From NCBI RefSeq assembly GCF_030406405.1, contig NZ_JAUEPL010000019.1:1-64000 (forward strand): a stretch of DNA of 64,000 nt, in the 5' to 3' direction. Shown piece by piece: positions 39,321 to 48,148 of this stretch. Position 1 is the stretch's first letter. The number at the start of each line of letters is the position of its first letter. A model generated the notes under the pieces. That model was not told the DNA's origin. It made no database searches and worked only from the letters and a program-made list of their open reading frames with translations. The translations under genes were made by a program, and so were the position numbers. Source of the DNA: Streptomyces ficellus. Lineage in GTDB: Bacteria; Actinomycetota; Actinomycetes; Streptomycetales; Streptomycetaceae.

Positions 39321-39992
39321 TTACGCGGCCTTCGCCTTCGTGGCGTACATGTCCACGTACTCCTGCCCCGACAGCCGCATGACCTCGGCCATCACCGAGT
39401 CCGTCACCGCCCGCAGCACGTACCGGTCGCGGTCCATGCCCTCGTAGCGCGAGAACTCCATCGGCTCGCCGAAGCGCACCGTCACCCGGCCCGGGCGCGG
39501 CAGGCCCGCGCCGCCCGGCTGGAGCTTGTCCGTGCCGATCATCGCGAACGGCACCACCGGCGCGCCCGTCATCAGCGTGAGCCGCGCGATCCCCGTACGG
39601 CCCCGGTACAGCCGCCCGTCGGGGGAGCGGGTGCCCTCCGGGTAGATGCCGAAGACGTTGCCCTCCTCCAGCACCCGGCGCCCCGTCATCAGCGCGGCCA
39701 CGCCGCCATTGGCGCCGTCCCGGTCCACCGGGATCATGCCGACGCCCGTGAAGAACCACGCCATCAGGCGGCCCTTGAGGCCCTTGCCCGTGACGTACTC
39801 GTCCTTGCCGATGAAGAAGACCTGCCGGTCGCACACGATCGGCAGGACGATCGAGTCGATGAACGTCAGATGGTTGCCCGCCAGGATGACCGGACCGGTG
39901 CCGGGGATGTTCTCGGCGCCCTCCACCCGGGGGCGGAACATCAGGCGCATGACCGGGCCGAGCACTGCCTTGATGAGCGCGAAGCGGGACAA
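39321..39992 (-). CDS. 1-acyl-sn-glycerol-3-phosphate acyltransferase (PlsC-like)
   Basis: A 223-residue protein with acyltransferase motifs ILAGNHLTFIDSIVLP (HxxxxD variant: NHLTFID), FFTGVGMIPVDRD, GIYPEGTRSPDGRLYRGRTG and VVPFAMIGTD. It adds the second acyl chain in phospholipid synthesis at the membrane. The start is TTG 39992, with GGAGG five bases before it; upstream in-frame codons have no ribosome site and are not family-like. Confidence 0.9.
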   Translation of the reverse strand: MSRFALIKAVLGPVMRLMFRPRVEGAENIPGTGPVILAGNHLTFIDSIVLPIVCDRQVFFIGKDEYVTGKGLKGRLMAWFFTGVGMIPVDRDGANGGVAALMTGRRVLEEGNVFGIYPEGTRSPDGRLYRGRTGIARLTLMTGAPVVPFAMIGTDKLQPGGAGLPRPGRVTVRFGEPMEFSRYEGMDRDRYVLRAVTDSVMAEVMRLSGQEYVDMYATKAKAA

Positions 39993-40213
39993 CGAGTCCT
40001 CCGTCGAAGTAGCCGACCACGTACGTGACCAGTATGTGCAGGTGAGGACGATACTCGCGGGTTGCCCCCGCCCGCACATCGGGTTCACCGAGTCGATACG
40101 CAGTGTTGACCCGCGTTTGCCACGAGTTCGTCCAGGGTCTCCCGTACGTAAGGCACCGCTGCCTACGATCGGCCTCGCTCAACAGTCCGAAAATTGCTCA
40201 CGAAGGAGCCTCC

Positions 40214-41359
40214 ATGACACAGGGTGCGCGCAGGAGTCCGGGCCGCCGGACCGTCCTCGGAGCGGCGGTGCTCGGCTCGGCCGCCCTCTCCCTGGGCCCG
40301 GGCGGCACCGCCGCGCAGGCGTCGACCCCGGCGGATTCCCGCCGTCGGCTGCCAGTCCCGACGGTCATCGCGCACCGCGGAGCCAGCGGCTACCGGCCCG
40401 AGCACACCCTCGGCTCGTACCAGCTCGCGCTGGACATGGGCGCCGACGTCATCGAGCAGGACCTCGTCCCGACCAAGGACGGGCATCTGGTCTGCCGCCA
40501 CGAGAACGACATCACCGGGACGACGGACGTCGCCGACCACCCCGAGTTCGCCGCCCGCAAGACCACCAAGACCGTCGACGGCACGTCACTGACGGGATGG
40601 TTCACCGAGGACTTCACCCTGGCGGAGCTGAAGACGCTGCGCGCCAAGGAGCGCATCCCGGGCACGCGCCAGGAGAACACCGTCTACGACGGGCGCTGGA
40701 CCATACCCACCTTCGAGGAGGTGCTGCGCTGGGCCGAGAAGGAGGGCCGCCGGCGCGGCCGCCCCGTCTGGCTGTACGTCGAGACCAAGCACCCCACCTA
40801 CTTCCGGGGGCTCGGCCTCGGCCTGGAGGAGCCGCTCGCGAAGCTGCTGCGCCGGTACGGGCGCCACCGCGCCGACTCGGCGACCTTCCTCCAGTCGTTC
40901 GAGCCGAGCAGCATGCAGCGGATGGCCAAGCTCGTCTCCACACCGCGCGTCGTGCTGCTGTGGACCCCGGACGACCGTCCCTGGGACTTCCGCGAGGCGG
41001 GCGACCCGCGCACGGTCGCGGACCTGATCACGCCCGAGGGCCTGACGTGGATCGCGTCGTACGCACAGGGCATCGGCCCCCTGCTCGACCTGGTCATCCC
41101 CAAGGGCAAGGACGGCAAGCTGGGCAAGCCGACCACCCTGGTGCGGGACGCGCACGCCAAGGGTTTGATCCTCCACCCGTACACGCTGCGCAACGAGAAC
41201 ACCTTCCTGCCGGCCGACTTCCGGCGCGGCACGGACCCGGCGGCGTACGGGGACGTCTTCGGCGCGTACGAGGCGTACTTCGCCACCGGCATCGACGGCA
41301 TCTTCACCGACCAGCCCGACACGGGCCTGCTGGCCGCCGCGGACTTCCGCGACCGCTGA
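40214..41359 (+). CDS. Secreted glycerophosphodiester phosphodiesterase
   Basis: A 381-residue protein. Tat-type signal (SPGRRTVLGAAVLGSAALSL) to about residue 37, then a GDPD barrel: VIAHRGASGYRPEHTLGSY with catalytic His-Arg and Glu, metal ligands in EQDLVPTKDG, and the second His in RHENDI. It hydrolyses glycerophosphodiesters outside the cell to glycerol-3-phosphate. GGAGCC precedes ATG 40214. Confidence 0.93.
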   Translation: MTQGARRSPGRRTVLGAAVLGSAALSLGPGGTAAQASTPADSRRRLPVPTVIAHRGASGYRPEHTLGSYQLALDMGADVIEQDLVPTKDGHLVCRHENDITGTTDVADHPEFAARKTTKTVDGTSLTGWFTEDFTLAELKTLRAKERIPGTRQENTVYDGRWTIPTFEEVLRWAEKEGRRRGRPVWLYVETKHPTYFRGLGLGLEEPLAKLLRRYGRHRADSATFLQSFEPSSMQRMAKLVSTPRVVLLWTPDDRPWDFREAGDPRTVADLITPEGLTWIASYAQGIGPLLDLVIPKGKDGKLGKPTTLVRDAHAKGLILHPYTLRNENTFLPADFRRGTDPAAYGDVFGAYEAYFATGIDGIFTDQPDTGLLAAADFRDR

Positions 41360-41518
41360 CGCGTCGCCCCGCGGGGTGGGGCGCCCGCGCGCATGGGCGC
41401 CCCACCTCCGGTACCGCACCGGGCACGCCCGTCAGCCGGCGGCCGGGGCGACCGCCCGGACGGGGGGTTTGAGGCGGAAACGGCAACCGAGGATGGGCCG
41501 GGCGGTGTCGTGCCCGGC

Positions 41519-42106
41519 ATGACACCCCCCAAGCAGACTGCCGAGCAGAGCCCCGAACAGGCCCCCGAACAGGCCCCCGAACCACCCGACTCGGCCCTCC
41601 CCGCCCTGGTCGGAGCCCTGACGCCCCTGCTCGCCGCCGAGTCGCAGGCGGAAGCCGCGGCCGCCGGGGTCGAGCCCGCCGACCTCGAACAGGCCGTATG
41701 GCTCAGGCTCCTGGAGCGTTTGGACGGCGGGCCCGGCCTGCCGCACCGGCCCGCCGACTGGCTGCGCCGCACCGTCCGGGCCGAGGCCCGCCGCGCCCGC
41801 CGGACCGTCGTACGGGAACTGCCCTACGACGGGGACCCCGCGTCGGAGGCCGAAACCGACGTGGCCGCGCTCGGCGCCGAACGCCGCCGGGCGCTGCGTA
41901 CCGCCGTCGGCCGCACGCCCCCGCACTGCCGTCGGCTGCTGACTGCGATGCTGTCGCCCACCGACCCCACCTACCGCGAAATCGCAGGGGAGTTGGGTAT
42001 CTCACAAGGAAGTTTGGGACCCATGCGTTCCCGTTGCCTGGGATGTCTGCGCAGAATGCTCGCGGCGGAGGTTGCCGTTCCTGAACATCGGGGAAAGGAG
42101 CGGTAG
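41519..42106 (+). CDS. Sigma-70-family-like factor (ECF-type)
   Basis: A 195-residue protein. N-terminal 25 residues are Gln/Pro/Glu repeats (EQAPEQAPEPP); a reduced sigma region 2 follows (DLEQAVWLRLLERL, DWLRRTVRAEARRARR), and region 4 is clear (TAMLSPTDPTYREIAGELGI, SQGSLGPMRSRCLGCLRRML). It resembles the truncated sigma-like proteins common in Streptomyces; no anti-sigma gene is adjacent. Start ATG 41519 is uncertain, as no strong ribosome site is seen. Confidence 0.75.
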   Translation: MTPPKQTAEQSPEQAPEQAPEPPDSALPALVGALTPLLAAESQAEAAAAGVEPADLEQAVWLRLLERLDGGPGLPHRPADWLRRTVRAEARRARRTVVRELPYDGDPASEAETDVAALGAERRRALRTAVGRTPPHCRRLLTAMLSPTDPTYREIAGELGISQGSLGPMRSRCLGCLRRMLAAEVAVPEHRGKER

Positions 42107-42145
42107 ACCGACAGGGCGGACCAGGTGAGCCGGAGGCATGCATTC

Positions 42146-42622
42146 ATGGGCATGAGCGTGACCATCTCAGCGGCAAGCGCGCAGGACGCCGAGCAGATCC
42201 TCAAGTTGCAGTACCTGTGCTACCAGAGCGAGGCGGAGCTGTACGGCGACTACAGCATCGAGCCCCTCACCCAGTCACTCGACGACCTGACGGCCGAACT
42301 CGACCGCGGCCACGCCCTGGTCGCCCGCCTCGGCGACGAGGTGATCGGCTCCGTACGCGGCCGGATCGACGACACCGGCACCGCCACCATCGCCAAGCTC
42401 ATCGTCCACCCACGCATGCGCCGCCACGGCCTGGGCGGCCGCCTCCTCGACGCCATCGAGCTGCACTTCGCGGCCGACCCCGCCGCCAAGCGCTACCAGC
42501 TGTTCACCGGCCACCGCAGCGAGGCCAACCTGAGCCTCTACCGCAAGAAGGGGTACGAGACCGTCGCCACCCGCGAGGCCGGCCCCCGCCTGACCCTCGT
42601 CACGCTGGAGAAGGCCGCGTAG
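42146..42622 (+). CDS. GNAT-family N-acetyltransferase
   Basis: A 158-residue protein with the GNAT core: LIVHPRMRRHGLGGRLLDAI (acetyl-CoA pyrophosphate loop RxxGxG/A) and ANLSLYRKKGYETV at the C-terminus. Substrate unknown. ATG 42146 with GGAGG nine bases upstream is chosen; GTG 42125 would add seven residues. Confidence 0.88.
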   Translation: MGMSVTISAASAQDAEQILKLQYLCYQSEAELYGDYSIEPLTQSLDDLTAELDRGHALVARLGDEVIGSVRGRIDDTGTATIAKLIVHPRMRRHGLGGRLLDAIELHFAADPAAKRYQLFTGHRSEANLSLYRKKGYETVATREAGPRLTLVTLEKAA

Positions 42623-43016
42623 GCGCCGTCCCCGCCTTCCGCAGCCACAGGATTCCGGTCACCGGCAGCAGCACCGGAATGAAGAGGTACCCGTATCCGT
42701 AATCGGACCAGACCGTGGCGTCCGGGAAGGCGCCCGGATCGGCCAGCGTCCAGGTCCCCACGGTCAGCACGCCCACCAGCTCGGCGGCGCAGCACACCAG
42801 CGCCGCCCTGCGGGCCCTCTCCCCGCCCCGCACCAGCGTGTACGTGATGAACACGTACACCACGGCGGCCATGGCCGAGAGTGTGTACGCCAGCGGCGCC
42901 CGGCCGAACTCGGTGACGATCTGCAGCGCCGACCGCGACACCGCGCCGACCGACATCACCCCGTACAGCCACACCAGCAGCATCCCCGGCCCCCGGGACA
43001 GACGGCGCCCCGTCAT
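42600..43016 (-). CDS. Small four-TM membrane protein
   Basis: A 138-residue protein with about four hydrophobic segments (MLLVWLYGVMSVGAV, PLAYTLSAMAAVVYVFITYT, AALVCCAAELVGVLTVGT, YLFIPVLLPVTGILWL). Conserved in Streptomyces, function unknown. Its start lies one base after the stop of the next membrane gene, so the two form an operon. Overlaps the GNAT gene end by 23 bases. Confidence 0.78.
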   Translation of the reverse strand: MTGRRLSRGPGMLLVWLYGVMSVGAVSRSALQIVTEFGRAPLAYTLSAMAAVVYVFITYTLVRGGERARRAALVCCAAELVGVLTVGTWTLADPGAFPDATVWSDYGYGYLFIPVLLPVTGILWLRKAGTAPTRPSPA

Positions 43017-43017
43017 C

Positions 43018-43377
43018 TCAGCGCTCCCAGATGTCGAAGAGGCGCACTTCCAGCACCGCCAGCACCACCGCGCCCGCCGCGACGGTCGCCGAGCCCCACC
43101 GGGTGCGCTCCGCCAGCGACATGAACCCCGCCGCGGGCACCGCGCAGAACGCGCCGATCAGATACGCCAGGAAGATCGCCGTTCCCTCGTCGGCCTTCTC
43201 GCCCCGCGCCAGCCGCACAATGCCGACGACCAGCTGCGCCAGCGCCAGCACGGTGACCACGGCCATGCCGATGAAGTGCCAGTCCTTCGTCGGCTGGTCC
43301 CGGTACGCGGCGAAGCCGCACCAGGCGGCCAGGGCGAGCGCGGCCACGGAGAGTGCGACCGTCAGGGCGTGAAGCAT
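43018..43377 (-). CDS. Small four-TM membrane protein
   Basis: A 119-residue protein: MLHALTVALSVAALALAAWC, WHFIGMAVVTVLALAQLVVG, FLAYLIGAFCAVPAAGF and a last segment before LFDIWER. On its strand TAATAG (43393-43388) lies 10 bases before ATG 43377, and GTG 43383 is also in frame, so a leaderless or near-leaderless start is likely. Function unknown. Confidence 0.75.
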   Translation of the reverse strand: MLHALTVALSVAALALAAWCGFAAYRDQPTKDWHFIGMAVVTVLALAQLVVGIVRLARGEKADEGTAIFLAYLIGAFCAVPAAGFMSLAERTRWGSATVAAGAVVLAVLEVRLFDIWER

Positions 43378-43450
43378 GCGCACGAGACTATTACGGGCCA
43401 AAAGACCCGGTGTCACCGGCCCCGGCGGGGCGAACGTAGGGTCGATGACC

Positions 43451-44110
43451 ATGAAGATCCACGCCGAAGCCCTCCTGTTCGACAACGACGGAACGCTCGT
43501 CTCCTCCCTGGAGTCCGTCCACCGCTGCTGGTCGCGGTGGGCGGAGGAGTACGGCATCGCGGCCGAGGACTTCGCCCGTGTCGAGCTGCACGGCCGCCCC
43601 GCCGTCGAGATCATCGCCGAGCTGCTGCCCGCCGACCGGACAGCCGGGGCCCTGGCCCGTATCGAACAGCTGGAGGTCGACGACGTACCCGGCGGCGTGG
43701 AGCTGCTGCCCGGTACCAAGGAACTGCTCGCCTCCCTCCCGGCCGGCCGCTGGGCCGTCGTCACCTCCGCGACGCGGCCGCTCGCCGAGGCCCGGCTGCG
43801 CGAGGCCGGCATCGAGGCGCCCGTCGTCATCGCGGCCGACGACATCACGCGCGGCAAGCCCGACCCCGAGCCCTATCTGCTCGCCGCCGCGAAGCTGGGC
43901 GTGGACCCGGCGGCGTGCGTGGTCTTCGAGGACGCGCCGGCCGGGCTGGCCGCGGGCCGGGCCGCCGGCATGGCCACCGTGGCCTTGACCACAACGCACG
44001 ACCCCTCCGAGCTCGTCGCCGACGTGGTCGTACCCGACCTGTCGGCGGTATCCGCGCAGGCCACGGACGGGGGAGTGACGGTCGTCGCCGTGGGCGGCCC
44101 GTCCGCATGA
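43451..44110 (+). CDS. HAD-superfamily phosphatase
   Basis: A 219-residue phosphatase of the beta-phosphoglucomutase-like subgroup: LLFDNDGTLVSS with nucleophile Asp11 and acid/base Asp13, VVTSATRPLAEARLREAGI (motif II), GKPDPEPYLLAA (motif III Lys) and VFEDAPAGLAAGRAAGM (motif IV). Acts on a small phosphate ester, perhaps a sugar phosphate. TAGGGT at 43437-43442 puts the transcription start at about ATG 43451; ATG 43445 is an alternative. Confidence 0.9.
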   Translation: MKIHAEALLFDNDGTLVSSLESVHRCWSRWAEEYGIAAEDFARVELHGRPAVEIIAELLPADRTAGALARIEQLEVDDVPGGVELLPGTKELLASLPAGRWAVVTSATRPLAEARLREAGIEAPVVIAADDITRGKPDPEPYLLAAAKLGVDPAACVVFEDAPAGLAAGRAAGMATVALTTTHDPSELVADVVVPDLSAVSAQATDGGVTVVAVGGPSA

Positions 44111-44116
44111 GGGACA

Positions 44117-44143
44117 GCGGCTGTCCGCTATTCGGACAGCCGC
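44117..44143 (+). terminator. Hairpin after the HAD gene
   Basis: GCGGCTGTCCG (44117-44127) and CGGACAGCCGC (44133-44143), loop CTATT. Separates the HAD gene from the metNIQ leader. Confidence 0.7.
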
Positions 44144-44179
44144 CCAGGGGCCGAAAGCACCTCTGGTTTACTGGCACGC

Positions 44180-44266
44180 ATGACCACGACGAGCAGCCGC
44201 ACCCGTGCGACCGAGGCGATGACGACGCCCGGTGCTCGTTGTATGTGTCGAATGTGCGCCTTCTGA
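44180..44266 (+). CDS. Cys/Met-rich leader peptide upstream of metNIQ
   Basis: A 28-codon ORF ending ARCMCRMCAF-stop: three Cys and two Met in six codons. TTTACT (44167-44172) lies 7 bases before the ATG, so the mRNA is probably leaderless. Leaderless polycysteine ORFs acting as attenuators are known in mycobacteria; here the downstream genes import methionine. Ribosome stalling at Cys/Met codons would then control metNIQ through the following hairpin. Confidence 0.6.
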   Translation: MTTTSSRTRATEAMTTPGARCMCRMCAF

Positions 44267-44280
44267 GGGCCCCTGACTGA

Positions 44281-44302
44281 GCCTCGCGCCCCGAAGCGAG
44301 GC
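44281..44302 (+). promoter_or_regulatory. Hairpin after the leader peptide
   Basis: GCCTCGC (44281-44287) pairs with GCGAGGC (44296-44302), loop of eight, 15 bases after the leader stop. It is the candidate attenuator. No T run follows, so the mechanism (termination, Rho access) is open. Confidence 0.45.
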
Positions 44303-44472
44303 CCGACAGCCGAGCCGTCGCCCCGTCCGTACGAAACCGCCGGACCGCGACGCCCGCCCCGCGCACGCGCCTCCCCGGCCACCCGCCGAACCAGCCGTGC
44401 CGCGCGTCGGAACGACGAATGCCCCGTGCCCGGCGGACACCGCGCCGTGCACTCGACAGTGACGGAAACCCT

Positions 44473-45615
44473 GTGATCACCACTACGGGCCTGACCAAGG
44501 TCTACGAGTCGCGAGGCCGCCAGGTCACCGCTCTGGACGGCGTCGACCTCCATGTCCGCGAAGGCGAGGTCTTCGGCGTCATCGGACAGAGCGGCGCCGG
44601 CAAGTCCTCGCTCATCCGCTGCGTCAACCTCCTCGAACGCCCCACCTCCGGCACCGTGACGGTCGACGGCACCGACCTCACCGCACTCGCCGGGCGCGGC
44701 CGCCGCGCCAACAAGGACCTGCGCCGGGCACGCAGCCGCATCGGCATGGTCTTCCAGCACTTCAACCTGCTGTCCTCACGCACCGTCAAGGACAACGTCG
44801 AACTCCCCCTGGAGATCCTCGGCGTCTCCGGCGCCGACCGCTCCCGCCGCGCCCTGGAGCTCCTCGACCTCGTCGGCCTCGCCGACAAGGCCAGGGCCTA
44901 CCCCGGCCAGCTCTCCGGCGGCCAGAAGCAGCGCGTCGGCATCGCCCGCGCCCTCGCCGGCAACCCCAAGGTGCTGCTCTCCGACGAGGCGACCAGCGCG
45001 CTGGACCCGGAGACCACCCGCTCCATCCTCCAGCTGCTGCGCGACCTCAACCGGCAGCTCGGCCTGACCGTCCTGCTCATCACGCACGAGATGGACGTCG
45101 TCAAGCAGATCTGCGACTCGGCCGCCCTGATGAAGAAGGGGCGCGTCGTCGAGTCGGGCACGGTCGCCGAACTGCTCGCCACCCCCGGCTCCGAACTCGC
45201 CCACGAGCTGTTCCCGGTGACCGGCGACGCGTCCGGCCCCGGCAGCACGGTCCTGGACGTCACCTTCCACGGCGAGGCCGCGACCCAGCCGGTGATCTCG
45301 CAGCTCTCCCGTACGTACAACATCGACATCTCGATCCTCGGCGCCGCGATGGACACCGTCGGCGGCCGGCAAATCGGCCGTATGCGGATCGAACTCCCCG
45401 GCCCTTACGAGGAGAACGTCGTCCCCATCGGCTTCCTGCGCGAGCAGGGTCTCCAGGCCGAGCTGGTCGCCCCGGACGCCGATGCAGACGCCGGCGCAGG
45501 CGCAGGCGCAGACGCAGACGCAGACGCAGAGGCCGACGCCGACGCCGACGTGCAGGAGAAGGCCGCCGTACCTGCCCAGAACGCCCCGAAGCTGGTCAAG
45601 GAGATCGCCAAGTGA
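44473..45615 (+). CDS. metN: Methionine import ABC ATPase
   Basis: A 380-residue ATPase. Walker A (GQSGAGKSS), Q-loop, LSGGQKQRVGIARALAG signature, Walker B (VLLSDEATSALDPETT), then a C-terminal NIL/ACT-type regulatory domain (about 260-340) that senses methionine in MetN. The last 60 residues contain a simple-sequence Asp-Ala/Gly-Ala stretch (45478-45551), which is not part of the family. GTG 44473 with GGAA ahead. The metI GTG overlaps its stop. Confidence 0.94.
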   Translation: MITTTGLTKVYESRGRQVTALDGVDLHVREGEVFGVIGQSGAGKSSLIRCVNLLERPTSGTVTVDGTDLTALAGRGRRANKDLRRARSRIGMVFQHFNLLSSRTVKDNVELPLEILGVSGADRSRRALELLDLVGLADKARAYPGQLSGGQKQRVGIARALAGNPKVLLSDEATSALDPETTRSILQLLRDLNRQLGLTVLLITHEMDVVKQICDSAALMKKGRVVESGTVAELLATPGSELAHELFPVTGDASGPGSTVLDVTFHGEAATQPVISQLSRTYNIDISILGAAMDTVGGRQIGRMRIELPGPYEENVVPIGFLREQGLQAELVAPDADADAGAGAGADADADAEADADADVQEKAAVPAQNAPKLVKEIAK

Positions 45616-46283
45616 GCTGGTCGGAGATGCAGCCCCTGCTCACCCAGGGAACCATCGACACCCTGTACATGGTGCTGTGGGCCACCGTCGTCTCGGTCAT
45701 CGGCGGACTGCCGATCGGCGTCCTGCTGGTCCTCACCGACAAGGGGGGACTGCTGCAGAACACCGTCGTCAACAAGGTGGTCGGCGCGATCGTGAACATC
45801 GGCCGCTCGCTGCCGTTCATCATCCTGCTGGTCGCCCTGATCCCCTTCACCACTCTCGTGGTGGGCACCTTCATCGGCCCGACCGCGATGATCGTGCCCC
45901 TCGCCATCGGCGCCATCCCGTTCTTCGCCCGCCTCGTGGAGACCGCGATCCGCGAGGTCGACCACGGCCTGGTGGAAGCCGTCCAGTCGATGGGCGGCTC
46001 GATCCCGACGATCATCCGCAAGGTGCTCCTCCCGCAGGCCCTGCCGTCGCTCGTCTCCGCCGTCACCACCACCGTGATCGTGCTCATCGGCTACTCGGCG
46101 CTGGCCGGCGCGGTCGGCGGCGAGGGCCTCGGCGCCAAGGTCATCACCTACGGATACCAGCGCTTCGACACCCAGTTCATGCTGGTCACCGTGGTGGTCC
46201 TCATCGTGATCGTCACCGTCGTCCAGCTCGTCGGCGACGGCATCGTGCGGCTCCTCGCCCGCCGTGGCCGCACCGCTTCCTGA
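45612..46283 (+). CDS. metI: Methionine import ABC permease
   Basis: A 223-residue MetI with five hydrophobic segments and the EAA loop (AIREVDHGLVEAVQSMGGS). Start GTG 45612 is coupled to metN. Confidence 0.95.
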   Translation: MSWSEMQPLLTQGTIDTLYMVLWATVVSVIGGLPIGVLLVLTDKGGLLQNTVVNKVVGAIVNIGRSLPFIILLVALIPFTTLVVGTFIGPTAMIVPLAIGAIPFFARLVETAIREVDHGLVEAVQSMGGSIPTIIRKVLLPQALPSLVSAVTTTVIVLIGYSALAGAVGGEGLGAKVITYGYQRFDTQFMLVTVVVLIVIVTVVQLVGDGIVRLLARRGRTAS

Positions 46284-46350
46284 CCTCACCCCAAGCAGCC
46301 CGCACTCCTTGTCCGGGCGTTGTCCGCACCACCAGAAAGAGGCACTTTTC

Positions 46351-47238
46351 GTGCGTAAGAACATCAAGCCCATCAGGTCCGTCAAGCACACCAAGCTCAC
46401 CACGGCCTTCGCCGGCATCACCGTCCTCACCCTCGGCCTGACCGCCTGCGGCACGGCCTCCGACCCGTCGTCCAAGGCCGAAGGCGGCAAGGCCGACGCG
46501 TCCAAGCCCCTCGTCGTCGCGGCCTCCCCGACCCCGCACGCCGACATCCTCACCTTCGTCAAGGACAACCTGGCGAAGAAGGCCGGCCTCACGCTGGAGG
46601 TGAAGGAGTTCACGGACTACGTCCTGCCCAACACCGCCACCCAGCAGGGCCAGGTCGACGCCAACTACTTCCAGCACAAGCCGTACCTGGACGACTTCAA
46701 CAAGAAGAACGGCACCACCATCGTCCCGGTCGTCAACGTCCACCTGGAGCCCCTGGGCCTCTACTCCAAGAAGCTCAAGGACCTCAAGGACCTGAAGGCC
46801 GGCCAGACCGTCGCCGTCCCCAACGACACCACCAACGGCGGCCGCGCCCTCAAGCTGCTCGCCGACAACGGCGTCATCACCCTCAAGGACGGCGTCGGCT
46901 CCGGCGCCAAGCTCTCCGACATCACGGACAAGAAGGGCCTGGAGTTCAAGGAGCTGGAGGCCGCCACCGTGCCCCGCGCCCTGAACGACGTCGACGCCGC
47001 CGTCATCAACGGCAACTACGCCATCGAGGCCGAGCTCAGCCCTGCCAAGGACGCCCTGGCGCTGGAGAAGGCCGAGGGCAACCCGTACGCCAACTTCCTC
47101 GCCGTCAAGAAGGGCAACGAGAAGGACGCCCGCGTGCGGAAGCTCGCCACGCTCCTCAACTCGCCCGAGGTGAAGAAGTACATCGAGGACACCTACAAGG
47201 ACGGCTCGATCATCCCGGCCTTCGGCGCGGTGAAGTAA
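46351..47238 (+). CDS. metQ: Methionine-binding lipoprotein
   Basis: A 295-residue NlpA/MetQ lipoprotein: signal peptide with lipobox LTAC (cleaved before Cys), then VVAASPTPHADIL, VDANYFQHKPYLDDFNKKNG and ALNDVDAAVINGNYAIEAE. Delivers methionine to MetIN at the membrane surface. GTG 46351 with AGAGG ahead. Ends before a 12-bp hairpin. Confidence 0.95.
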   Translation: MRKNIKPIRSVKHTKLTTAFAGITVLTLGLTACGTASDPSSKAEGGKADASKPLVVAASPTPHADILTFVKDNLAKKAGLTLEVKEFTDYVLPNTATQQGQVDANYFQHKPYLDDFNKKNGTTIVPVVNVHLEPLGLYSKKLKDLKDLKAGQTVAVPNDTTNGGRALKLLADNGVITLKDGVGSGAKLSDITDKKGLEFKELEAATVPRALNDVDAAVINGNYAIEAELSPAKDALALEKAEGNPYANFLAVKKGNEKDARVRKLATLLNSPEVKKYIEDTYKDGSIIPAFGAVK

Positions 47239-47258
47239 CCCCGCCCGTCCCGGCCCCA

Positions 47259-47290
47259 GGCCCCGCGCACCCCGTCCGGTGCGCGGGGCC
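47259..47290 (+). terminator. Terminator after metQ
   Basis: GGCCCCGCGCAC (47259-47270) pairs with GTGCGCGGGGCC (47279-47290), loop of eight. Confidence 0.8.
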
Positions 47291-47399
47291 TGTGCCGTAT
47301 CGACGCATCCGTACCGACCCGCCCATGCGCACCACCGGCTGCATGCTGCATGCTGTGCGTCCACGGCCTTTACGGACGGTCCCCGGCATGGAGCTGCGC

Positions 47400-48035
47400 A
47401 TGACTACCACCTTTCCGGACATCTCCATCAGCACGGAACGGTTGGTGCTGCGCCCCTACGAGGAGTCCGACATCCTCGCGCACACCGAGATGATGAACGA
47501 CGAGATGGTCGTCGCCTGGACCTCCGTACCCCACCCGTACACCACCGCCGACTCCGAGGAGTGGGTCCGCAGGATCGCTCCTGCTCGACGCGGCGAGGGT
47601 CGCGGAGTCGTCCTCGCCGTCACCGAATTCCTCACCCAGCGGCTCGTCGGCACCATCGACCTGCGCAACACCGACTGGCGCACCCGCGCCACCGAAGTCG
47701 CCTACGTCACCGCCCCCTGGGCCCGCGGCGAGGGATACGCCACCGAATCCGTCCTCGCCGTCGCCCAATGGCTCTTCCGCGACCAGCACTTCGAGCGACT
47801 GGAGCTGCGCACCCCCGCCGACAACACCGCCTCCCAGCAGGTCGCCCAGAAGATCGGCTGCATCAGCGAGGGTGTGCTGCGCAACGCCTGGATAGCGAGG
47901 ACCCAGACCGAGGACGGCGGCTGGACCGACATCAGGACCGACCTGATCGTGTGGAGCCTGCTCCCCGAGGACCTCGAAGGCGCCGCCGACCAGGTCGCCG
48001 ACACCGGATACTCCTCCTTCACCGACTGGAACTGA
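47400..48035 (+). CDS. GNAT-family acetyltransferase (RimJ/RimL-like)
   Basis: A 211-residue protein. STERLVLRPYEESDILAHTE start, VTAPWARGEGYATESVLAVA (acetyl-CoA loop) and NTASQQVAQKIGCISEGVLR. RimJ/RimL relatives acetylate ribosomal protein N-termini or amino groups of drugs; substrate unknown. ATG 47400 with GGAG six bases before it is preferred over ATG 47388. Confidence 0.88.
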   Translation: MTTTFPDISISTERLVLRPYEESDILAHTEMMNDEMVVAWTSVPHPYTTADSEEWVRRIAPARRGEGRGVVLAVTEFLTQRLVGTIDLRNTDWRTRATEVAYVTAPWARGEGYATESVLAVAQWLFRDQHFERLELRTPADNTASQQVAQKIGCISEGVLRNAWIARTQTEDGGWTDIRTDLIVWSLLPEDLEGAADQVADTGYSSFTDWN

Positions 48036-48148
48036 CACCCGGTTCTCCCAGGTGCCGGGTTTCCCCAGGTGCCGGGTTCCCCGGGTGCCCGAGGTACCCT
48101 CACCACGCGCCCCACGACCCGCACCAACACCCCAGGAGACAGACGAAG

